Source: Cryptomeria japonica
Lineage: Eukaryota; Streptophyta; Pinopsida; Cupressales; Cupressaceae
DNA length: 64,000 nt
Direction of reading: 5' to 3'
Assembly: GCF_030272615.1 (NCBI RefSeq)
Contig: NC_081413.1
Coordinates: 186,054,169 to 186,118,168, forward strand
Positions 10,917 to 21,219 of this stretch are shown here, one piece after another. The notes beneath the pieces were generated by a model, which ran no database searches, was not told the DNA's origin, and saw only the letters and a program-made list of their open reading frames with translations. Positions within the stretch are counted from its first letter, which is position 1. Every line of letters begins with the position of its first letter. The translations under genes were made by a program, and so were the position numbers.

Positions 10917-11465
10917 TCGGTAAAGGTATGAAGGGACTGCATTATCTCAATGTTAAATCTTAATAGTTCCTATTTTATTATGTACTTAATTCAAATCTGC
11001 ATAATTAAGATGTATTAGTAAGTTTGAAATTCTATCAAAGTCTTTTGAAGCACTATGCAGGAAACCTATCAAGTCGGTGTATACAGGAAACCTGTCTAGT
11101 CGGTGAATGAAGGAAGTTTAGTTACTCGGTTAAAGCGGAAAAAGGAAAGAAAGTTAAGTGGAATCGAGTGCATTTAATGTTTTTAACCTAACCCGCACGG
11201 AGCCTGATAAGGCATATTGTGTACTTAAAAGCATTTTCGCAGTCATTTTTACTTACCAAGTTTTTGAGAGAGCAGAGCAAAGCGAATCTAAGGCGATCAA
11301 ACCTCCTACAAAGCAAATTCAAGGTATTTACATCAATCTCAACACATTGTTAAGCCGGTTTACCGATCTTATCTAGTTGCCATTATCTGCTAAGTATAAA
11401 GCATATGTCGTTTGAAAATCTTGAAACCCTAAGGATCATTTGTTAGCTTTTATCTGAAATATACA
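10917..11465 (+). other. E1b spacer between ORF1 and ORF2
   Basis: No open frame of note. It contains a short direct repeat, CAGGAAACCT...AGTCGGTG, twice near 11059-11106. Just before ORF2 there is an AAACCCTAAGGATC stretch (11424-11437), the kind of telo-box-like element common in plant 5' untranslated leaders. It may hold a second promoter or leader for ORF2, but I see no clear TATA box. Nothing in it resembles pol. Confidence 0.5.
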
Positions 11466-14400
11466 ATGGCATCTAAGATCCAAGATCCCATCATTGTCAA
11501 GAATGTAGAGAAGCCCTCACTAAAATACTCTTTGACTCCCAAAGTTGCATCTGAACCGGATGACAGAACCGCATTTTCACTCATCCCGGACAGAGTGTTA
11601 TTAGTCAAGGATGTGAGATTGTTCACCAAATGTCATGTTGAAGAACTTGGTCATGTTGAAATCAAGGACACCTATGATGAGTTGTGCACAAATGGTAAAT
11701 TAAATAGAAAGTATGAGCACATTAAGATCAAGGGATTAACTGAAGCCCTAACCTATCCCCATGTGTTCAAACCCCAGTGGGTGAAGTTTGTTCTGAGTAG
11801 AGTTCACGATGATTTCATGTGGCTAGAAGAGAAACCATTTAAGATTACCAAGGAAATCATTCATCTGATTACCAGTTACCCCGTTTATAATCATGCCCGA
11901 GCCCAAAAGATGATATCACAGAAGGAATTGATCAGTTTAACCGGAGTGGAATCAGATTGCAGAGGATTGAAATTGAACAATGTCACAAATGAAGAACTAA
12001 AATTTGCCATAAGATTAATGGGTTACTATTTCTTCCAATCAACAAGGGAAAATAGTGTACCCTATGCAGCAGTAGACCTGGCATACAAAATTGTGAAAAA
12101 GGGAATGAAAATTGATCTATGTGAGGTGTTGCTGAAGAACCTATTTGAGAATCTGAACACCATCAGAAAGCCAAAGAAGAACAACTCAGCTAATACACTA
12201 AAGTTTGGATCATTACTTGTATGCATGTTTTTCTATTTTGAAAAATTCTTTCCATCAGTCGGTAAAGTTGTTTGGGAACTACACCGACCAATCACCCATC
12301 AGATTAATGACTTCATTAAGAAGTTAGGTGATAATTTCAATGATATTATGGATGATTACTTCTGTAAATTTCAAGAGAAAATGCATAACAGGTACCGGAT
12401 TCCACCCCAGCTAGTGGAGAAATACAAAAATGACATATGTTTTGAAGTAGACACTGATTACTGTTATGTGAATGTTGTGGAACCAAGAACTCAATCTTTG
12501 TCACCGATGGGTTACGAGATTGATTTTGACATCACACAATAGCAAATTGATGCATTTCTCACATTACCAAGGCATGCTACCGAGCTGAGGTATGGAACCT
12601 ATGAAGAAATAAAGGAAAAAGTAAAGATGAGCATTGTAGTACCCAAAGCTACAAGAAAGGCAACAAAAATGATAAAGGCATTATCGGAGAAATTCAGAGA
12701 AGATTCTTCCTCCACACCTATCAAAGGCACCATTGCCATTACCAAAGAAGAATCTGAAGCCCAAGAGGTAGCTATAACACTGAGCACTGAATTGCCTAAG
12801 GGTAAAGTGTTGAAGAGAAAGAAACAGGACACATCAAAGGCCTCACCGACTCCACCTCCAAAGCGACCTAACACTAGAGCATCTGCAGCTTCACCGAGTA
12901 AGAAAACAAAGAGTGTTACTGTTCCCAAAGTAACAAAGACCTACAAGAAATCTACTTGGAGACTCATTTTGGCAAAAGAGTCTAGTGATACCGAATCAGA
13001 GGATGCAAGCAAATTTCAAATTGTCAAGAGCAAGAAGGTAAATATACATAGTGTTGAAAACTTCTATGCTAATCTGAAAGAATATGGAAGATTTGGATCA
13101 TTTAGATATGTTAAGTATGAAACAAAAAATAATGATGAGAAGAGACAAATTGAAGAAGCTGTCATCTGCACACTTCTAAAATTCCAGTTGGCTCCATTGG
13201 AACTAGCTAAGTCACTTCCAAATGAACTTTATTTGCATATTGATAATAGGTGGAAGTATGCAATGGACTCAGAGAAATAGATCAGAGAAAGAAGTCTGGT
13301 TCATCTCTTTCCTGACATGTCAGTAGCTGGAATAAAAGAACATCTGACAACCTACAACTCAAAGTTTCTTGTCAAACAGAGAGCCTTAAAACTAATGAAT
13401 GGTCTGTATATTGAAGTTGAAAATGAGACAAAAGCAAAGTGGTAGGAAATCTTTAAAATCAAGGATGTCAGTGAGCAAGCTATAGTTGAAATTATTGATG
13501 TCACCGAGCAAGATCCTGATGCTACCGAGAAAGACCCTGCTAACACCATTCAAATAGATGAAGATGTCATGGATATAGAGGCACCGGAATAGGAAATGAT
13601 AGAAGGCAATGCATATGCAAAACTTGTATCCAGTGAATCAGTCTTGGAACAAGTTCAGCCTTATTCACTGGTCATGCAACCTGTCTCAATCGAAATCCCT
13701 CAGGATACAGAGCAAGGCACCGAAGGTCACAAGCCTACAACAGGAGAAGGTACTACTCAAGAACAGACATCTCAAGAACCTTCTAGCACTGAAAATGTTG
13801 CAATTGAGACACCGAGTACCAAGACACCAAAGGACTCTACAGAGGCTAAAGAAATTCATTAAAGTGTTGCCTCTACCGAGCAACCTATCGAGGGTCATCA
13901 AGCCTCACAAGCCATTGTCTTAGTTCCATCGGTAAAAGGTAAAGAAAAGAAGATGTAAAAGCATAGTTTTAAAGTTGATTTGTCAAAACCAATAGTGTTG
14001 CCCAATGTAGATATTTCAAAATTAAAGGGGCAAGCACTCATTGATTTCAGTGAACTATGCAAAGCAAAGGCCGAACAAGAGAAGAAAATGGCAATTCAAA
14101 AGAAAAATAAGGTACTTTAGAAGGTGAAAGCACTCTTAATAGATATGCTACTTGAAGCTACAGTGTCAACGGATTCAGCCATCCACACTCAACTGGATGA
14201 ACTCCTAACAAAAATAGAGACATCTGGAGTAGATGCATCAGAATATTTGAGCAATCTAAAAGACAAAGAGCTCACTGCAAAAATGATAGAAGAGGTATAG
14301 AAAGCTATAGCTATTGGCAAAGTTAAACTTGTCAAATTTATTGCTGAGTTGACTCTTCAACTCAAGCACATTCATTATTTATTTTAGAAACTCTGCAAAT

Positions 14401-14828
14401 TTTCTTTATTCATTAAAGACATTAAAAATAAAATAGAGGCAATTGAGAAAGAGATCACCGATCTCTCAAATAAGTTGATCACAGAGCCAAATTCAGTTCA
14501 AAATTTCTATACAAGGTTACAACAACTCATGGATCAACAATTGGACCTAAGAAATGAAGAACATAAGATCTGGATGGACATAATGACACTTCAGACATTA
14601 TTCCTTCCTCATCTTTCATCCATCCAAGAATAGATCAACCGAGCCACTTCCTTATCTACTACACAAGAGGGAAGCACTCTAGATGGCTTAATATCATTAT
14701 TGGCTGATATTCAAGCACATAATTCTTTAATGGAGAGTGTAAAGATTGCACTCTCTGTCGCTCTCATCGAAGCACGGACCAAGTACAAATCCATTTTTGA
14801 CCAATTACCACCCCTGAATGGTAATTAA
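11466..14828 (+). pseudogene. E1b ORF2: unrecognised protein of about 1,120 residues
   Basis: One reading frame from ATG 11466 to TAA 14826-14828, 1,121 codons without any frameshift, though ten in-frame stops now break it (TAG 12540, 13278, 13443, 13590, 14118, 14298, 14385, 14631; TAA 13860, 13956). Residues 1-360 look globular and mixed helical, with segments such as FKPQWVKFVLSRVHDDF and FKITKEIIHLITSYPVY. Residues 380-510 are Lys/Pro/Ser/Thr-rich and basic. The last 350 residues are charged and helical, probably coiled coil. No catalytic motif of protease, RT, RNase H or integrase is present. Its place after the gag-like ORF is where pol or an envelope-like ORF would sit. I do not recognise the family and assign no function. 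Confidence 0.7.
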
Positions 14829-15172
14829 GTTTTGATGTTTGTCAAAAAGGGGGAGTGGTATAGTATTCAAAGTATCAAACAAAAGGAGTATGTATACAGG
14901 GGGAGTATACCGAGCAGAGTAAGCAGAGTATCCAAGAGCAGTGAACCGAGAAATAAACAGAACAGTAAGCAAAGAATGAGAATAGATCACCGAGCATGCA
15001 AACTCAGAATTTTGTATAGTATATCGATAAGGGGAGTATATCTGGATATATATTTTACTGACTATTGTATATACTGTCAATATAGTCAAATTTTGCAAGT
15101 ATATAGATTATTGAGTTATAACTTTGAAAGTGGTTTTTGTCAAACATCTCAACTAATGTCAAAAGGGGAGAT
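14829..15172 (+). promoter_or_regulatory. E1b 3' tail with repeated purine tracts and polypurine tract
   Basis: The tract AAAAGGGGAGAT at 15161-15172 abuts the 3' LTR and is the plus-strand primer. Similar purine-rich blocks precede it: CAAAAAGGGGGAGTGG near 14843-14858, ACAGGGGGAGTATACC near 14896-14911 and AAGGGGAGTATA near 15028-15040. The open frame at 14832-15257 runs across this tail into the LTR and is not credible. Confidence 0.7.
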
Positions 15173-16361
15173 TGTTACTACTTATCAAGTTCCCATTAGT
15201 TTTATGTTCAAAGTTATTCTATATACTCTAGTCGGTTATCTCTACCAAAATATTTAGTCGGTATGCACAGTCTAGTCGGTTATTGAAGAAAGTAGTCTCA
15301 GAACGTAGTATACACCGAGCTGTCTACCGAGTATCATTCCATGTCTACCGAGCAGCAAAGATGACACACCGAGTTGATATACACCAAGTGAAATGTGTTA
15401 CCAGATTCATTGAACCTGGACATACATATGAAAATGTGTTACAAGATCGAGGAACATCTAACCATTATCACATTGGAAATTGCACCTAAAGATTGTGTAT
15501 GATTTTGAGGTCATCTAACCAATGAAATATTTTGCATGGTTACTCATTCGATAAAACATGTTTGTAAGATTGAAGCAATGAAAGGGTCACCGTCATAAGA
15601 GATCTACTTATACAACATGGATTAAGATCAGAAATATACATGTAGCATGACAGAAAGGAAGATATAGAGATATATGAAGCAAGACATGTGAAAGCACCAA
15701 GTGTTATGACTGTTACAGAGACACAGAGGTCACCAAGAAGGATTTCAAAGAACAGTCAAAGAACAGAGTAAACAGAAGGGTTTACTGAGTTACTATATGG
15801 GTTACTGAGGTATGCTATAAGCAAGGTAATCTATTATGAGCACATAAAATCTTCTATAACATTCCAGATGTAAAGTTGCAGATATTTGTAATGATTTATT
15901 GTAATATTTTAAAGTTGTAAGAGAAACCTTTAACAGGGTAAAAGACTCTAATCAAGTCTATAAATTGTAAAGCCTCTAACCAGGTGCAACATTTAGATTA
16001 AGTGTTGTAAAATCCTTTAGCAAAGTAGATCTAACAGATCTTGTTACTCCTAACAGGGTAAGCTATCAGAAATAGCTAAACATGTAGCTCTAACCGAACA
16101 CTCTTTATTATTGCAGTAGTGAAGTTGTGGGTGCCATCCCCACCGCAGTTTTTCTCTCTAACCAAGAGTTTCTGTGTAACCAAAATATATGTGTTATGGA
16201 GTGAATCATGTATGATTGTTATCTATTTGTTTTATCTTTATATTATGTTACTGCATTATTTGGTTTATGCATAACAGTAAAGTTATTATTGAAGAAAAGT
16301 TTTGAAGTACTCATTCACCCCTCCCCTCTCAGTACATTAGCTTTCCATATTGGGCCTAACA
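15173..16361 (+). repeat. E1b 3' LTR
   Basis: 1,189 bp, the same length as 8313-9501. The mismatches between the two copies cluster at CG and CNG-like sites where one copy has T or A. Followed directly by the duplicated ATGGG. Confidence 0.92.
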
Positions 16362-16366
16362 ATGGG

Positions 16367-18070
16367 TGGATTTAATCATTGGGAGGTATAAGGACAAAGT
16401 ATTATGTGATGTCCTACCCATGGATGCATGTCATCTTCTATTAGGAAGACCATGGCAATTTGATAGACAAGATATTCATGATGGAGCCAAGAATGCATAC
16501 TCATTCAAGAAAGATGGAGTCACATTCAAGATCCAATCTATCCTTGAGGAAGGTGAAAAAAAAGGCAGCATGTCCTAATGTTCTTTTGGTGAGTGAAAAA
16601 CGATTCTTGAAGACAATTGAAGAAGGTGAAGGTATAGGGTTTGCATTAGTAATGAAGCCTAAAGAGGAAGACAAGAAAGAGAAGCCAGATTTGTCAATAG
16701 AGGTTCAAGACCTATTGAAGGAGTTCAAGGGAATGGTGAGTGATGGACAGCCAGCCACCTTACCTCCTAAAAGAGCCATAAGCTATCAAATAGACTTTAT
16801 TCTCAGAGCATCCTTACCTAACAAGGCAGCTTACAAAATGACTCCCCAACAAAATTTTGAGATTGCCAAGCAAATCCAAGAGCTTTTAGACCAAGGCCTA
16901 ATTAGGAAAAGCATTAGCCCTTGTGTTGTCCCTACCGTGTTAGCTCCAAAGAAAGGTGGTACTTGGAGATTGTGTACCGACTCTAGAGCTATAAATAGGA
17001 TCACTATCAGATATAGGTTTCCAATTCCTAGAATAGAGGACCTAATGGATTATTTAGGGGAAACCAAATACTTTACCAAGATTGACCTTAAAAATGGATA
17101 CCACCAAATTAGGATTAAGGAGGGTGATGAATGGAAAACTGCATTCAAGACAATAGAGGGTCTTTATGAATGGCTTGTAATGCCATTTGGCTTATCCAAT
17201 GCTCCAATAACCTTCATGAGACTCATGAATGAGGTGATGAAGGACTTTATAGGTAAATTTGTGGTGGCATATCTACATGATATTCTCATTTTCAGTAAGG
17301 ATGGGGCAGATCATATTAATCATTTGCAAAATGTGTTACAAAGATTGTCTGAAGAGAAGCTAACCATGAACTTGGACAAGTGTGAATTTGTTAAGCAAGA
17401 GTTGGATTACCTTGGGTTTGTGTTGTCTTGAGGAAACCTCAAGATGGATCCCAACAAGGTTGAAGCCATAGTAAATTTTCCTACTCCTAAGTCAGCAACA
17501 AAGGTGAGAAGCTTCCATGGACTATCTCAGTACTACATGAAGTTCATTAGGCAATTCAGTTCTATATGTGTACCAATGTTTGACACAATTAGAGGTGGAA
17601 TGAAGGCAAAGTTAGAGTGGAATGAACAAGAAAATAGAGGTTTTGAAACCTTTAAGGAGAAGATAGCTACTCAACTGGTGTTAGTGTTGCCTAGTTTTGA
17701 GAAACTCTTCACAGTGGAATGTGATGCAAGCAATGTTGCAGTAGGTGTTGTCCTAAGCCAAGAAGAAAGACCAGTAGCTTTCCATAGTGAGAAGATAAGT
17801 GATGAAAAGAGGAAATACTCCTCTTATGACTTGGAATTATATGCTTTAGTGCAGGCTTTGAGGAAGTGGAGGCACTGTCTCCTTCCTAAGGAATTTGTAG
17901 TCTATATAGACAATCAAGCTCTAATCTTTCTAAACTCACAAGACAAACTTAGTCATAAACACATGAAATGGGTGGAGTAAATGCAAGCCTACACATTCAC
18001 AATCAAGCATAAAAAAGGACAATTAAACTGGGTTGTTGATGCATTGAGCAGAAGACTCTTTACAGTCTAA
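16367..18070 (+). pseudogene. pol: E1 protease end, reverse transcriptase and RNase H
   Basis: It resumes the protease after E1b with GRYKDKVLCDVLPMDACHLLLGRPW in the expected order. A frameshift lies in the run of eight A's at 16556-16563; the frame then stays open but for stops up to about 19250. RT runs from about 16740 to 17430: VLAPKKGGTWRLC, FTKIDLKNGYHQI and MPFGLSNAP are all normal. The catalytic box is AYLHDILIFS (near 17267-17296), with His where the first Asp should be, so the RT is dead. RNase H follows (FTVECDASNVAVG near 17710-17750, YSSYDLELYALV near 17818-17855, and VVDALSRR near 18030). TGA at 17429 and TAA at 17978 break the frame. Confidence 0.9.
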
Positions 18071-19569
18071 GAAATTTAGTTAAGGAGCATAGGTGTTGAT
18101 AGTTTTAGAGACCTATACCTGGAAGATGAAGACTTCTCAAATGCCTACAAGGTGTGCAAAGAATACCAAAATCATTTTCAGAGTGAGTATTCAGATTTTC
18201 CTTTGCAATATGGACTATTGTTTAGAGGTGGACAACTTTGTGTGCCTAGAGGGTCAACGAGAGAAAATCTCATACAAGAGAAGCATAATGGCAGCCTTAG
18301 TGGTCATTTTGGAGTCAATAACACTCAAGAGTTGGTTCATAGGTATTACTATTGGCCTAGGATGAATCAAGATGTGAAAAATTATGTGGAGACTTGTATT
18401 GTTTGCCAAAAGGCCAAGGACACTTCTTCAAATGTCAGTTTATACCAACCTCTTCCCATACCAAATAAACCTTGAGAGTGCATTAGTATGGACTTTATAG
18501 TAGGTTTACCAAGGACAAAGTAGGGATTTGACAGTATTTAGGTCATTGTGGATAGATTTAGTAAGATAGCCCACTTTGTACCTTGCAAGACTACTCATGA
18601 TGCATGCCAAATAGCTCATTTGTTCCTTAAGGAAGTGATACGAATACATGGTTTACCCATGAGCATTGTTTCAGATAGGGACTCAAAGTTCATGAGTCAT
18701 TTTTGGAAGACACTTTGGCAAAAGGTTGGCACCAACCTATCTTTTGGATCAGCCTACCATCTTCAAATAGATGGGTAGACCGAAGTCGTTAATAGGAGCT
18801 TGGGGAACTTATTGAGGTGCCTTACCAAAGAGTATGGTTAGACATGGGATCAAGTGCTATCACAAGCTGAATATGCTTACAATGACACAATAAATAGGAC
18901 CACTGGCAAGAGCCCTTTTGAAGTGATATATGGTGTTCATCCAAGGGGTATATTGGAGCTAAGAGACTTAGGTAATGCAGCAACAAGAAGTGGATATGTA
19001 GAAGACTTTGCTCAGTCAATAAAGGAGGTACATGAATCAGTCAAGCAAGCATTGATAAAGAACACAAGTAAAATCAAGCAAAAGGTTGATGAGATAAGGA
19101 AGAACCTATAATTCCAAGTAGTAGATCTTGTCATGGTACACCTAAACAAAGCAAGGCTATAGCAAGGAGTACCTAACAAGTTGCAAATGAGAAGATTGGG
19201 TCCATGTACCATTCTAGCCAAGTATGGAGAAAATGCATCATACAAGGTGGCCTACCTAGTGACATACGATTGTCACCAGTTTTCAACATAGCAGACATAG
19301 TTGCTTACAAAGGACCAATGCAAGGTTCAGATTGAAGTCACTCAGAGGTATCAGATGATGCAAACAACCTTCAATTGCTAGCAAGACCAAATCCAAAGGC
19401 TGAAAAGGTATTGATTTCAAGGATCGCTAAGAAGATGAGGCATCAAATCTATTGGGAGAACCTAATCAAGTGGAAGGGTATGGGTGATGTTGAAGCTACA
19501 TGGGTGCTTGAGACATAATTTAAGAATTTAGGCATTGATCAGAATCTGATCCCCAAGGAGGTGACTTAG
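18071..19569 (+). pseudogene. pol: E1 integrase with C-terminal chromodomain
   Basis: The HHCC zinc domain is HNGSLSGHF...CIVCQKAK (about 18283-18420). The catalytic core keeps all three acidic positions: D in SMDFIVGLP (18487), D in SDRDSKF (18670) and E in TEVVNRS (18780). The chromodomain lies near 19395-19510 with ENLIKWKGMGDVEATW, which in chromoviruses binds chromatin marks and steers integration. The gene ends at TAG 19567-19569, 20 bases before the LTR. Seven or more in-frame stops, several clearly from CAG or TGG, and a frameshift between 19250 and 19390 inactivate it. Confidence 0.88.
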
Positions 19570-19589
19570 TTCTCTTTTGTTTGGGAGAA

Positions 19590-21214
19590 TGGTGCAGGAG
19601 CACCTAGGACTTACGCTTGTAGTCTTTTCACAATTTTGGCTTGTACTAACCTCAGCCAACTCAAGTTCCTAATAAGGACTCTAGGAGGGTCCAAAGAGTG
19701 AGTGTTATGTTTGTCTTGAGTCAAGTGTAGGCCTAGTTGAGTTAGTTTTCTTCCTAGGTTTGCATTTTGTGCATAGGTAGTAGTTTGAGTAGGAATTGAC
19801 CTTCTTGATGGTTAAAGTGGCATAACTTGGTATAAGCATTAGAGAGGTTTAGAATTGTCTTAGGAATGCTTAAAAATTCATGAGAAATGACTTGAAATAG
19901 GTTTCATAGGTTGACAAAGCAAAAAGTGAAAAGTTGTCAAAGTTGTCATGACAACTTTTGTCCTAAAAGTGATTAGCGATGGAGGTAGGGATAGAAAAAT
20001 GACATAGAATGCCTCCACACATGGGGAAGACTATAAAAACCTCCTCTTGCATGGTTACTAAGGTTGGAAGTTTGTTTTTGTATGATCAACAATCTAAAAC
20101 TACCCATTTTCGGACTGTTATCACTATTTTTGGCTTATTTTGCTTACAATGTGAATACAAATGGATTGAATCCATTGATCTAGTTATGGATTGAGTTTCC
20201 TTGGTGTGTTTTAGATTAATTTTTTTCATTTCAATCTTTGTAGTTAGTGTGTGTTGGTGTTTTCATGGTTTTGGTTTCAATCAACCAGTTTTGGCTTGTA
20301 TATAGCAATTTCTTGTAAAATGGTTGCCCCATAAAATCCCTCTGTGCTACCATCACGGTCTGGTTGTAAATGGAAGGAAACCACTTATATAGTGTACATA
20401 TGTAGGAAGAATTTCTAGAAGTAGTTTTTGATATGGTTACCACCTTGTTCTAGGCGAGTCCAAGAGCAACCCGACTAGAGAAGACAGGGTGAAATTTGAG
20501 TGCTTAGTGCAGAGGTGAACACAAAACCACAACCAAATCATTTGGAGAGGTCCATGAACTCCATACAGAGTTTCCATTGCAAGGAGAATCCTTGAAAAGA
20601 CTTTTAGATGCCAATTTCACTAAATTGATCAGTCATTGCCGGTTAAGAGGCCTAAAAACCCTAGCAAACCCTCATTTTTGGGTTAGGGCATTGTACGGAG
20701 AGTTGGGAAACAAAAACCACCAAAATCACTTGGGGATAGGTGAATGATTGAAGAAAATAAAACCTTGTTCCAAGGTCATTTGGACCATTTTCTTCTAAAC
20801 CCTTCAAAACCCAATTTTGGAGGCCTAATAGGGGCTCATTCCTTGTAGCCCTTTTCTAGGCAAAATGGTGAAATTGGTAGGAAGAATAATGGATGCAAAC
20901 CACAAATGGACCCAAATGGAATTCATTTCATGTTAAAATCCACCTCCATACCTCTGCAACAACTCACGACAATAGGAGGTGCAATTGACAAGTTGAAGTC
21001 AAGACAACAAGAATGAGCATATGGGAAACACTTTGAAATGGTAGGGTTCCTAGTTAAACACTTGTTGAAAACACATTGAAACTTGAAAGAGAAAGCCCTA
21101 GAAGAGATTGAGAAGGACTTGGAGGTCTTGGATCATAGCTAGACCTGGAGAGGTTGGTGGAATTGAGCAACTCCAACTAGGTGAAGTGTGAGAAAGCTAG
21201 GTAGATCCCCATCA
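19590..21214 (+). repeat. E1 3' LTR and preceding purine tract
   Basis: Preceded by the purine-rich TTGGGAGAA at 19581-19589. The LTR begins TGGTGCAGGAGCACC and ends CCCCATCA; the TATA box CTATAAAAAC is at 20031-20040. It is nearly colinear with 4397-6023. Flanked on the right by CTTTG. Confidence 0.9.
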
Positions 21215-21219
21215 CTTTG

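Larger units (their letters stand above)
8308..16366 (+). mobile_element. Element E1b: complete pol-less LTR retrotransposon
   Basis: LTRs at 8313-9501 and 15173-16361, both 1,189 bp, TGTTACTAC...GCCTAACA, with perfect duplication ATGGG at 8308-8312 and 16362-16366. By eye about 26 mismatches separate the LTRs (roughly 98% identity), mostly transitions. The internal region has a tRNA-Met primer site, two long open frames (9564-10916 and 11466-14828) and a polypurine tract, but no protease, integrase, RT or RNase H motif. It must have moved with enzymes of another element. The LTR shares the TTCACCCCTCCCCTCT and CCACCGCAGTTTTTC modules with the copia LTRs around it, which suggests a copia helper. 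Confidence 0.9.
4397..21214 (+). mobile_element. Element E1: full-length Ty3/gypsy chromovirus carrying two later insertions
   Basis: Complete element with two LTRs (4397-6023 and 19590-21214), a tRNA-Met primer site, gag, protease, RT, RNase H, integrase, chromodomain and purine tract. It is flanked by a five-base target duplication, ATTTG at 4392-4396 and CTTTG at 21215-21219 (one mismatch). Removing it rejoins the RT of copia element A in the region before the conserved GTKWVF segment. It is interrupted by a solo LTR (7152-7957) and by the complete pol-less element E1b (8313-16361). The C-terminal chromodomain places it among plant chromoviruses. All coding regions carry stops and a few frameshifts. 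Confidence 0.9.

Noticed and set aside
11466-14828. E1b ORF2 as an envelope-like gene of a sirevirus
   Set aside because: Position and coiled coil would fit, but I see no signal peptide, no membrane segment and no pol, so the label is not supported.
14832-15489. Open frames spanning the E1b tail and 3' LTR
   Set aside because: They cross the polypurine tract and LTR border, and the corresponding part of the 5' LTR has stops.
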